Position numbers and translations under genes: made by a program
The notes under the pieces: generated by a model
Told to the model about the DNA's origin: nothing
Seen by the model: only the letters and a program-made list of their open reading frames with translations
The model's database searches: none
Source: Bin5 sp034428395
Lineage (GTDB): Bacteria; Chloroflexota; Anaerolineae; Caldilineales; Caldilineaceae
Assembly: GCA_034428395.1 (NCBI GenBank)
Contig: DAOUHX010000337.1
Coordinates: 1 to 64,000, forward strand
DNA: 64,000 bases
Direction: 5' to 3'
Part shown: one piece after another, positions 18,628 to 26,840 of the stretch
How positions within the stretch are numbered: the stretch's first letter is position 1
Layout: each line of letters opens with the position of its first letter

Positions 18628-19218
18628 CTACTTCCTAGAATGACGATAATCGGCTGGCAAAAGTTCCGTATGTTGATTCAAATAGTCCCTTACACGGCCA
18701 CGAGCTCTGCTGATGCGCGATTTCACTGTTCCGACGGCTACGCTTGTAATGTCGGCGATCTCTTCGTAAGCGTACCCTTCGACGTCGCGAAGTACAATCG
18801 TTGTGCGCAGGACTTCGGGTAAGGATGTAATCGCGGACCCGATCAGGGCCTGAAGCTCTCTTCGTTCGGCGAATTCGTGGGGAGATTCGCTGCGGTCGGT
18901 GAGTTCGGCAACGTACTCCTCCTCCACTGGCATATCATCGAGGCTCTCCGTCGTTTTCCGCTTGCGGTGGCGAAGGTGGTCGTAGCACGTGTTGACCACG
19001 ATCCGAGTCAGCCAGCCCTTGAAGCTCCCTCCCCGGTAGTTGTCCAGCCCCCGAAACGCCTTCAAGAAGCTATCCTGAATGGCATCGGCGGCCGAATCAG
19101 CATCGTCAAGAAGGCGGTAGGCGACATTATAGCCAAACCCCTGATATTCGATAACCAGTTGGTTGAACGCCTCCAGGTCTCCTTGCTGCGAGCGTTCTAT
19201 CAGATCGTCCAGATTCAT
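18628..19218 (-). CDS. ECF-type RNA polymerase sigma factor
   Basis: A 196-residue group-4 sigma factor. Region 2 spans about residues 20-90 with DAADSAADAIQDSFLKAF-like sequence (seen as DDADSAADAIQDSFLKAFRG) and GSFKGWLTRIVVNTCYDHLRHRK. Region 4 spans about 120-175 with LPEVLRTTIVLRDVEGYAY, EEIADITSVAVGTVKSRISRARGRVR. It lacks regions 1 and 3, as ECF factors do. The linker between the domains is acidic. It is followed 134 bp later by the anti-sigma gene and then by mutM, so it probably controls its own unit plus stress genes elsewhere. A vegetative-type promoter lies 74-103 bp upstream of the start. Confidence 0.93.
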   Translation of the reverse strand: MNLDDLIERSQQGDLEAFNQLVIEYQGFGYNVAYRLLDDADSAADAIQDSFLKAFRGLDNYRGGSFKGWLTRIVVNTCYDHLRHRKRKTTESLDDMPVEEEYVAELTDRSESPHEFAERRELQALIGSAITSLPEVLRTTIVLRDVEGYAYEEIADITSVAVGTVKSRISRARGRVRDYLNQHTELLPADYRHSRK

Positions 19219-19291
19219 TTCCTGCCAGCTTTGGCACGCGAACGGCGGACTGTGCGGCCTTCCAGCCCACTCTGTATGGATGCTACGAAAC

Positions 19292-19321
19292 AGTATACTT
19301 AAGTCGGTTGGCTAATGGCAA
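19292..19321 (-). promoter_or_regulatory. Predicted promoter of the ECF sigma-factor gene
   Basis: On the minus strand TTGCCA (19316-19321) and TATACT (19292-19297) are separated by 18 bp, a near-consensus housekeeping promoter oriented toward the sigma gene. The 5' untranslated region would be about 65-70 nt. Confidence 0.6.
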
Positions 19322-19374
19322 CGGTTGCCAATGGAAGCGAATGCTCCTCGAAGGAAGGAAAACCTCGACGCCAC

Positions 19375-19404
19375 TTGACTGAACGAACGCCAACCCGCTA
19401 TACT
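19375..19404 (+). promoter_or_regulatory. Predicted promoter of tRNA-Leu
   Basis: TTGACT (19375-19380) and TATACT (19399-19404) with 18-bp spacing point at the tRNA, whose first base is 10 bp beyond the -10 box. This is the best promoter match in the window. Confidence 0.75.
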
Positions 19405-19413
19405 GGATTTTGG

Positions 19414-19980
<567 letters not shown>

Positions 19981-21849
19981 ATGTCCGTCGAATTCCTGCG
20001 CGCAACGCCACTGTTCCAAGGTTTGTCAGACGAAGAACTTAGGGAAGTTGTGGGAATTTTTCGTGAAGAGAATCAACGCGCGGGCGCTGCCGTATTCCGA
20101 AGCGATGAGACCTGCAACGAACTCTATTTGATTCGCAATGGGTTTGTGCGCTTGCTGGACTCGGATGGCTCAGTGCTGGCTACACTTGGCCCGGGTAGTT
20201 TGTTGGGTGAAGCGGAGTTTTTGCGCGGGCTGGCCCACAATACAAGCGCGATGGCCGCTACGGACGTGCAGATGTGGGCTTTACCGGACGCAAACTTGCG
20301 GAATCTGTTGCAGCGTCACTTCAATATCGGCGTAAAGCTCAGCCAGAACTTCGGCGAACAGATCGCGCAGTTGGAAGACTATCTTGTGGCGCAACTTGCC
20401 AAAACGCGTGCGCTCGGAGAGTTGCCGCACAAGGTCCTTTGGCCGGTCGCAAGGAGTATGCAGCCGCACCAGCTCGCGCGCGGCGGTTTTCTCTACCAGG
20501 CCGGGGACCAGGCCGAGGCGCTGTTTCTGCTGGAGAGGGGATCGCTTGAACTGCGGCCGACGCCAACAGCGGAGGATTCCAGTCCGAATGCAAATCTGGT
20601 TGAATCGGGAAGTCTCTTTGGGGTGCTCCCCCTCTTGACGAACAAGCCCTACGATTCCAGCGCGTACGCCATGGAGGACTGTCTTATCTGGACGTTACCG
20701 GCGGCAACGTTTTACAGCTTGAGCAGCCAGTTTCCCTTGCTGCGCCGCACGCTTGGCCGCCACAGCCGCAGCCGGCTGAGTGTCGCGGACCAGACCCAGG
20801 CGGTTGTGAGACTTGCGCAGACACCTCTCTTTGCCCAGCTTGAGCCGGCCAATTTGCACGCGATCGTGCAGCGATTGGTGCTTCAGCATGTTCCTGCGGG
20901 CGAGCCGATATTCCGTTTGGGCGACGCGAGCGACGCTCTGTTTCTTGTTGACCAAGGCGAGGTGGAGTTGACCGCGGAAAACGAGAGCGGAGTCCTGCAG
21001 GAGCTGGCTCGAATCAGTGTTGGGAGCTTCTTTGGCGCGATGAGCCTACTTACGGGGGAGGACCGCCTGGAGAACGCAACAGCGATCCGCAATACGAACT
21101 TGTGGGTGCTGTACAGAGCTGATCTTCAGGAGTTGGTGGGCCTCCATCCTGCCATAGGATCGGCACTCGATCAGGCCGTATCAGCGCGCATCAGCGCGCG
21201 GCAGGACTCAATGGACGAGGGACGCCTGCGCCGATTTCCTCTGCTGACCGACCTCTCCTCGCACGAGTTGAGGGAAGTCGCACGTCATCTGCGGCAAGCT
21301 CAAGTTCGAGCCGGCGAGGAAATTTACCGGGCAGGGGCGCCGAGCGATGCGCTGTACTTCATTGAGAGTGGGATAGTTCGGCTGCAGCCGATCAATGGTG
21401 CGGGCGGTTGGACGCGCGGCGAGGGCGAGATTTTCGGAGAGAAGGCGATTCTTTCCGATGAGCCCTACGGGCAGAGCGCCTTTGCCGAGACGGACCTGGC
21501 CCTACTATACATCGAGCAACCGGGGCTGGACGCTCTCAAGTCGCGGCTGCCTTCGCTTGCATTCAACTTAAGTCGGATTCTGAACTATCCGGTGGCAGAA
21601 GGTGAGGAGTTTGCGGCCGTGCCGCAACAGCGTGCGGGGGATGCCCCCACTGAGTACTCCGATCCGGAATACGGCCGCCAAGCCTCGGTGCATCCGGACG
21701 AGTTGCCGCGCCCACGCCCCCATTACGACGGGGGAAATTGGTTCGGGAATCTCAGCGCTTGGGGGAAAGTACGCCTAGTGCTGGTTGTCGGTCTGCTGCT
21801 GTACCTCGTCGTTGTCGTCGTACCAAATCTTCTTGGCTTGTCCTTCTGA
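19981..21849 (+). CDS. Tail-anchored protein with four cyclic-nucleotide-binding-like domains
   Basis: A 622-residue protein made of four CNB-type beta-barrel modules at about residues 5-120, 150-265, 285-400 and 415-530. Each shows the pattern of paired Gly turns and hydrophobic strands (ELYLIRNGFVRLLD, ALFLLERGSLELRP, ALFLVDQGEVELTA, ALYFIESGIVRLQP) and a GxFFGE/A-like phosphate-cassette position (GSLLGEAEFL, GSLFGVLPLL, GSFFGAMSLL, EIFGEKAIL). The canonical cassette Arg is not obvious in any copy, so ligand binding is uncertain. There is no helix-turn-helix or kinase domain. A proline-rich linker leads to a single C-terminal hydrophobic helix (about 593-618), which would anchor the domains on the cytoplasmic face. 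The start has AAAGGAG 6 nt upstream. Confidence 0.85.
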   Translation: MSVEFLRATPLFQGLSDEELREVVGIFREENQRAGAAVFRSDETCNELYLIRNGFVRLLDSDGSVLATLGPGSLLGEAEFLRGLAHNTSAMAATDVQMWALPDANLRNLLQRHFNIGVKLSQNFGEQIAQLEDYLVAQLAKTRALGELPHKVLWPVARSMQPHQLARGGFLYQAGDQAEALFLLERGSLELRPTPTAEDSSPNANLVESGSLFGVLPLLTNKPYDSSAYAMEDCLIWTLPAATFYSLSSQFPLLRRTLGRHSRSRLSVADQTQAVVRLAQTPLFAQLEPANLHAIVQRLVLQHVPAGEPIFRLGDASDALFLVDQGEVELTAENESGVLQELARISVGSFFGAMSLLTGEDRLENATAIRNTNLWVLYRADLQELVGLHPAIGSALDQAVSARISARQDSMDEGRLRRFPLLTDLSSHELREVARHLRQAQVRAGEEIYRAGAPSDALYFIESGIVRLQPINGAGGWTRGEGEIFGEKAILSDEPYGQSAFAETDLALLYIEQPGLDALKSRLPSLAFNLSRILNYPVAEGEEFAAVPQQRAGDAPTEYSDPEYGRQASVHPDELPRPRPHYDGGNWFGNLSAWGKVRLVLVVGLLLYLVVVVVPNLLGLSF

Positions 21850-21914
21850 CGCGTCTCCAGCCTGGGCCACCAAATCGACGGCAATTCCGGAGCCGGTCCA
21901 AGCCGGGAGACGCG
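21850..21914. terminator. Inverted repeat between convergent genes
   Basis: CGCGTCTCC (21850-21858) is repeated inverted as GGAGACGCG (21906-21914), with a 47-nt loop that contains further pairing potential (CCGG-AG-CCGG). It occupies the gap between the CNB gene and the PLP-enzyme gene, so a bidirectional terminator or mRNA-end stabiliser is plausible. There is no T-run. Confidence 0.4.
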
Positions 21915-21961
21915 GTCAACGACGGAAAGAGGGCTCCTGGGAATGCTGTCGTGCCCGCGCT

Positions 21962-23008
21962 TCACCAGCCCTTCGCGAGGATAGGCCACTCCAGTTCAAC
22001 TTCCCCATTTCTTTGGCCGACCACACGCGAGAAGAGATTGTTTGAGACGCAGCAGTGGTTGGCGAGCAGCGTGACCCGTTCGCCTATCTCGGGTTTGCGC
22101 GGGCAGCGGGAGACGTCGACGTGCCCGTGCTCCTCAGACAGCTTGAATAGCTCCGCCTCGGGATACTCGATGATCAGTCCGTGCCCAGACGACTTTCTGG
22201 CGCTGTCCGCGGCCAGCGACTTGCTGCCCGAATCCAACACGACTCGATCGTCGGTTGGCCGGCTGACGACGGTTGCCAGCACGGAGTATGAACACTGATC
22301 CAGGGTCATTGCGCCGGCATCGACGAGATTACGGTCGCCGTAGACGTACATGCCGGCGCGATATTCGGTGAATTCGGTGAATTCATGGGCCTGCCACATT
22401 ACAAAGGAACTGCCGCCGCTTACCCGTTCGGCGGCCAGCCCATCCTGGGCAAGCAGCATCTTTGACTCGGCCATAAAGGCGTTGGCTTCCTGGTTGCAGG
22501 GGTATACCATTAGTCCGCCAAAGCGCAGGTTCGGAGCGCTGTCGATCTGCCGGGCCAGTGCGCGCACGCCTTCAGTTGTCGTCACACCGCAGCGCTCGTA
22601 GCCACCGTCCATTTCAATCAAAACAGGCAGAGTCGTACCTTCCTGCGCGGCTGCCCTGGCGTAGCCTTCGACAGTGTGCGCGGAGTCGGCGGTAACGCTG
22701 ATCCTGGCCCGGCGCGAGAGAAGCATCAGCCGTCTCAATTTGGTCTTGCTGAGCAGGTTGTAGGGCAGGAAGATGTCGCTGATTCCTGCGTTGCACATAA
22801 CTTCGGCTTCGCTCAAGGTCTGGCAAGTTATGCCGATAGCGCCAGCCTGCATTTGCATGTGGGCGATGGCCGGGATGCGGTGTGTCTTAATATGGGGCCG
22901 GTTGTCGATGCCGTGCTTGTCCAGGTAGGCTTGAAGCCGCTCGATGTTGGCGGAGAGCCGGTCCAGATCGACGACTGCTACCGGGGTATCAAGTTCCTCG
23001 ATGCGCAT
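21962..23008 (-). CDS. DSD1-type PLP enzyme (D-threonine aldolase/D-serine dehydratase-like)
   Basis: A 348-residue fold-type III PLP enzyme with an alanine-racemase-like N-terminal barrel. The cofactor lysine is expected in RPHIKTHRIP (Lys41), and GITCQTLSEAEVM and VLIEMDGGYERCGV are further barrel landmarks. The C-terminal domain has HGHVDV and NHCCVSNN, matching the His/Cys metal site of the D-threonine aldolase and yeast Dsd1 group. Expected chemistry is metal-assisted cleavage or dehydration of D-beta-hydroxy amino acids; which substrate is unknown. The ATG at 23008 with AGAGGTAA upstream is preferred over a TTG seven codons earlier. It starts 4 bp after the preceding small membrane-protein gene ends, so they are co-transcribed. 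Confidence 0.85.
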   Translation of the reverse strand: MRIEELDTPVAVVDLDRLSANIERLQAYLDKHGIDNRPHIKTHRIPAIAHMQMQAGAIGITCQTLSEAEVMCNAGISDIFLPYNLLSKTKLRRLMLLSRRARISVTADSAHTVEGYARAAAQEGTTLPVLIEMDGGYERCGVTTTEGVRALARQIDSAPNLRFGGLMVYPCNQEANAFMAESKMLLAQDGLAAERVSGGSSFVMWQAHEFTEFTEYRAGMYVYGDRNLVDAGAMTLDQCSYSVLATVVSRPTDDRVVLDSGSKSLAADSARKSSGHGLIIEYPEAELFKLSEEHGHVDVSRCPRKPEIGERVTLLANHCCVSNNLFSRVVGQRNGEVELEWPILAKGW

Positions 23009-23012
23009 GACT

Positions 23013-23348
23013 TTACCTCTGTTTGACAAGTAGCAGCAGGACCAGAATCAGTTCAACCGCTTTGGTCAGCAGACCAAAACCGCTGTCAAGAGGCTGTTCG
23101 TTGACCACAAAATAGGCGATAAGCGTAACTGCCGTGTAGGCAAAGAGCGCCCAGCGAATGAGGTTCCTCAAGTTGGCGAGCTGGGGTACCAGGTAGAGGC
23201 CGGCGACCAACGCGATGAAGCCAAGCCCGTTGAGGATGAAGATGGGGATCCCATCCTGGATGCCCAGAAACAGATGGATCAGGCCGGTCAGGAGCGCGAG
23301 CCCCATGATACGGTATGACTGTGCATTCAAGGATCGAAACTCTTCCAT
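23013..23348 (-). CDS. Small four-helix membrane protein of unknown function
   Basis: A 111-residue protein with about four hydrophobic helices: IMGLALLTGLIHLFLG, IFILNGLGFIALVAGLYLV, LIRWALFAYTAVTLIAYFVV and LTKAVELILVLLLLV. The ATG at 23348 is fixed by AAAGGAGG 9 nt upstream; the long in-frame extension beyond it overlaps the next gene and is a shadow. No family is recognised with certainty. Position between the CDP-alcohol transferase fusion (126 bp upstream) and the PLP enzyme suggests one operon. Confidence 0.75.
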   Translation of the reverse strand: MEEFRSLNAQSYRIMGLALLTGLIHLFLGIQDGIPIFILNGLGFIALVAGLYLVPQLANLRNLIRWALFAYTAVTLIAYFVVNEQPLDSGFGLLTKAVELILVLLLLVKQR

Positions 23349-23473
23349 TCTCTTCAGCCTCCTTTGTTGGTCCTGACATGGGAACGCCGCCGCGTGGCAT
23401 CGGTCAGTCGACAGTATATTCTCATAGAATTGCTCATTTCTCAACGGCAGGTCCGAGGCGGCCCTTCGGTCGG

Positions 23474-24637
23474 TTACTCTTCTGTGGCGGCGCCGATTCG
23501 CAGCCAGCGGTCTTCTGGGATCCAGAGGGTAAATTTGCCGCTTCCAAGGACTATCAGCAGAGATGAAACGAACAAGAGGCCGAGTCCCAGCATCGCCTGG
23601 CCGCCGAAAGCGTAGCCCAAATAGGACGCCAAGCTGACAAGCCCGGCTGCCGTTCTCGTGGCTGCCCCCAACAGGACGGCCGCGCCACTGAGCGCGCCGA
23701 CCAGAGCGATGAGGAGATTGGCGGTCGCTGGCAGACTCGATGAACCGGAAAACATGCTCGTCGCGAGAAGAGAGACGAGCGCCGCGGCCAAGATACGCAG
23801 ACCAACCGGCAGCCAATGAAATGACCACAGCTTCAGGCGGACGCGCCAGGTCCTGTAGGTTGAATGGTCGGGTCTTATCCAGCCGATGGTTACGAGCCAG
23901 TCGCGTACAAAGCTGAGCGTCACTGCGCCGCCGAAGACTGCGCCGACAACGTAGGTTTCCGGCGGACTGAAGATCGGCCAAAGCACGGTGGAGAGAAATA
24001 TCATGAGCAGCCCAGCGATAATCCGCCGCTGGTTGCTCTCTGTCATGGGGTAGTTGGGCAGGCCCATGCGTGTCCGCAACAGCATTCCTCCGACGAAGAG
24101 CGGACGCGCGAAGCCCACCAGCAGAAAGACCAGGGGCAGCTGCCCGTACTGAACGGCCAGAATGCAGGCCACGAGCACTCCCAAGCCGTCAAACTCCATG
24201 TCAAGCGTCTCGCCCAGCCGCGAAACACGGTCTGTCCTGCGTGCGACATAGCCGTCAAAGACGTCGGTGACGCTTGCTGCGACGTAGAGGAGAGCCGGCA
24301 GCCAGTCCATTGGTCCTCCGGGACGGGGCAGGAGGAGAAATCCGGCCATCCAGGCGTAGGCGAGGCCTCGGTAGATCGTCAGGAGATTGGCGGATCCCAA
24401 GTCGGGATACAGCTGGTCAGATTTGGGGTGGTGATTCTGATGAAGGACGCGGCGCAGGTACCAGAATTCGCCGGCGACGAGGAGGGCTGAGAACATGAGC
24501 CAGCGCCGTGCGTTGAAGTCGGTGTTATGGGCTGTGAAACGCAGCAGCAGCACGCCGACGAGCAGGGCCACACTGCAGATCACCGTATGCCGCCTAACGC
24601 TCTTCTGCAAGAGCGCGAACTTCTCCTCTTCTTTCAT
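23474..24637 (-). CDS. CDP-alcohol phosphatidyltransferase fused to a DoxX-like membrane domain
   Basis: A 387-residue polytopic membrane protein. The N-terminal half contains the complete CDP-alcohol phosphotransferase signature DGxxARx8GxxxDxxxD, read as DGYVARRTDRVSRLGETLDM then EFDG, preceded by SANLLTIYRGLAYAW. Such enzymes transfer a phospho-alcohol from a CDP-activated donor to make phospholipids. The C-terminal 120 residues are four further helices with LGAATRTAAGLVSLASYLG and a final charged tail, resembling DoxX-type proteins. The fusion is unusual and the alcohol acceptor is unknown. The ATG at 24637 has GGGAGAAGGAG directly upstream. It is divergent from the glycogen-synthase gene. 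Confidence 0.8.
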   Translation of the reverse strand: MKEEEKFALLQKSVRRHTVICSVALLVGVLLLRFTAHNTDFNARRWLMFSALLVAGEFWYLRRVLHQNHHPKSDQLYPDLGSANLLTIYRGLAYAWMAGFLLLPRPGGPMDWLPALLYVAASVTDVFDGYVARRTDRVSRLGETLDMEFDGLGVLVACILAVQYGQLPLVFLLVGFARPLFVGGMLLRTRMGLPNYPMTESNQRRIIAGLLMIFLSTVLWPIFSPPETYVVGAVFGGAVTLSFVRDWLVTIGWIRPDHSTYRTWRVRLKLWSFHWLPVGLRILAAALVSLLATSMFSGSSSLPATANLLIALVGALSGAAVLLGAATRTAAGLVSLASYLGYAFGGQAMLGLGLLFVSSLLIVLGSGKFTLWIPEDRWLRIGAATEE

Positions 24638-24817
24638 CTCCTTCTCCCGGTCGGTAGGGCTATGCGCGCCACCATAGCATAGTATGGCGCTACGCTCAAT
24701 CTCAAGCCCTTGGTCATGGCCGGCCGGGACTCCTTGGAAGGCCGAAAACAGTTGGTTTGCGCTTGTTGTCCTGTGCTATGATGGTATGAAGTGACTACCA
24801 TTTGTTGGGAGAATGAC

Positions 24818-26704
24818 GTGTCCATTCCCATCCCGTTGGTGATCCATGCAACGCATGAAGCGGGCGTAAAGGTGGGCGGCATTGGCTCCGTACTCGAAGG
24901 GTTATTGGGCGCGGCAGAATACAATAAGCAGGTTACTCGTACCATATTGGTCGGTCCGATGTTTGGCTGGGATGCCCTCCAGATGGAACGGCTTACAGAC
25001 GCGGGTAACGGGGTGCAGATTCGATACAGCAGCTTGCACGGCATTTTCTTTGGAGTAAGTGAGGCATTCCAACGGGCACTGCGGGCAGTAGAGCAGAGAT
25101 ACGGCGTGGGAATTCTCTATGGCGTTCGCCGGTTTGGGGAGGTGGAACACGAGATATTGCTAGTTGATGCCAGCAACCCGGCTATGGAGCAGGTGTCGAG
25201 ATTCTATTTTTACCTTTGGGAGCACTATGGCATCGAGAGCCAGCGATACGAGCACGATTACGAATACGGACTCTATGTTTCAATCGCCCAGCCTATTCTG
25301 GAGGGACTGAAGGCGCTGGAGGTTGACGCTGGACTCTCTCCAGACGAGCGTGTAATCATTGCCCACGAGTGGCTGGGGATGCCGGTAGTCTTTGCCGCTC
25401 AGATGAACGAGCCTGAGCAGTGGCGTACGGTCTTCTACGCGCACGAATTAGCGACAGCCCGGATTCTGGTTGAAGGTCACAGCGGCCACGATACCCGTTT
25501 CTACAATGTAATGCTGCGCGCGCGGGAGTCTCATCTGCCCCTGGAGACTTTGTTCGGCGACCAGAGCGCGCATTTCAAGCACGCTCTGGTCCGGCGGGCG
25601 GTCCATTGCGACGCGATTTTCGCCGTGGGCGACCTGGTGAGAGAGGAACTGCGCTTTCTTGGCGGGCCTTTTGCAAACTGCAGAATCGATCTCGCCTATA
25701 ACGGAATCGACGCTGAGGTCAACACGGCTGAGGAACGGCGGAACTCCAGGCGTCGTCTGCGGGAGTACTGTAACAGGCTGCTCGGCTTCAAGCCCGATTA
25801 CGTTTTCACGCATGTGGCGCGGCTGGTGCTATCTAAAGCTCTGTGGCGAGACGCGCTTGTCATGATGCACCTGGAACAGCTGTTGCGTTCGGCAGGGAAG
25901 AAAGCAGTACTGTTTGTGCTAGCCACAAGCCAGCCGGCCGGCCGGCCGGCGGAGCAGGTGCGCAACTGGGAGGCGCGATACGGTTGGCCGGTCGGACACA
26001 GGGCGGACAACGGCGATCTGATCGGAGAGGAAGCGCCATTCTTCTTCAGCAGCGTGGAACCTTTCAATCAAGCCGCACGCAACAGTCGAATCGTATTGAT
26101 CAATCAGTTTGGCTGGAGCCGGGAGCGATGCGGTACACGGATGCCGGCTGCGATGGAGTTTCAGGATATCCGCCGCGGCAGCGACGTGGAGTTCGGTCAG
26201 AGCATCTACGAGCCTTTTGGCATCGCGCAGGTTGAGCCGGTCAATTTTGGCGCGATAGCATGTGTAAGCAACGTGTGCGGCTGTGTCGGGTTCCTGGAAC
26301 AGGGGGCCAGTGAACTTGCAGGTCAGGGGTTGTTGGCAGGCGAAACGGTCGATGGGCAGCCCTTGCGAACAGGGGCTGACGCCAGATGGCCTGGAGGGTC
26401 AGAAGAGTCAAGGTTCATCAGCGACAGACGCTTCCCGCTGGTCGTCGCCGACTACGTTGGTCTGCCTGCGGACGAGGCGCCCGGTTCAGCGCAGGAGGCG
26501 CTTGCGATCGACCAGGAGGTGCGGGACAGTATTGAGGTCCGCATTGCAGGAGCTACCGCCCGGCAGATTTTTGAACGCCTGCCATCCGCGCGCGGACGGG
26601 TCGCGGATCGGATAAGAATTGGAAACGACCTGGCCGCGAGTATGAGTTGGGATGCCGTAGTAGGGAACTATTTCTTGCCGGCGTTGAAGAGAGTATGCCT
26701 CTAA
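24818..26704 (+). CDS. Glycogen/starch synthase-like glycosyltransferase (GT5/GT-B type)
   Basis: A 628-residue GT-B glycosyltransferase. The N-terminal domain has HATHEAGVKVGGIGSVLEG, the counterpart of the ADP-glucose-binding KxGGL loop of glycogen synthases, and VIIAHEWLGMPVVFAAQM, the H-E-W segment. The C-terminal domain carries FTHVARLVLSKALWRDA and SIYEPFGIAQVEPVNFGAIA, equivalent to the EPxG nucleotide-sugar motif. The expected reaction is chain elongation of an alpha-1,4-glucan from a nucleotide glucose. It is longer than standard GlgA (about 480 residues) and divergent, so an unusual GT5 branch or a eukaryote-type (GT3-like) arrangement should be considered. The GTG at 24818 has TTGGGAGAA with 6-nt spacing and is preferred over a GTG nine codons upstream. 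The branching-enzyme gene follows. Confidence 0.75.
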   Translation: MSIPIPLVIHATHEAGVKVGGIGSVLEGLLGAAEYNKQVTRTILVGPMFGWDALQMERLTDAGNGVQIRYSSLHGIFFGVSEAFQRALRAVEQRYGVGILYGVRRFGEVEHEILLVDASNPAMEQVSRFYFYLWEHYGIESQRYEHDYEYGLYVSIAQPILEGLKALEVDAGLSPDERVIIAHEWLGMPVVFAAQMNEPEQWRTVFYAHELATARILVEGHSGHDTRFYNVMLRARESHLPLETLFGDQSAHFKHALVRRAVHCDAIFAVGDLVREELRFLGGPFANCRIDLAYNGIDAEVNTAEERRNSRRRLREYCNRLLGFKPDYVFTHVARLVLSKALWRDALVMMHLEQLLRSAGKKAVLFVLATSQPAGRPAEQVRNWEARYGWPVGHRADNGDLIGEEAPFFFSSVEPFNQAARNSRIVLINQFGWSRERCGTRMPAAMEFQDIRRGSDVEFGQSIYEPFGIAQVEPVNFGAIACVSNVCGCVGFLEQGASELAGQGLLAGETVDGQPLRTGADARWPGGSEESRFISDRRFPLVVADYVGLPADEAPGSAQEALAIDQEVRDSIEVRIAGATARQIFERLPSARGRVADRIRIGNDLAASMSWDAVVGNYFLPALKRVCL

Positions 26705-26840
26705 TCACGTCCGCTGCGACCCGGACAGCGGATTCAGGGTTGTTGGAATGAATTACAACCGGGCGTCTTGACAGGCTAGCGAGAATCGGCGACACACATC
26801 GTTAGGAATTGGCCAGAGAATGAAAGAAGGGCGCTGAAAG

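Noticed and set aside
23349..23981. N-terminal extension of the small membrane protein
   Set aside because: It overlaps the CDP-alcohol transferase gene in another frame, and the ATG at 23348 has a strong ribosome-binding site.
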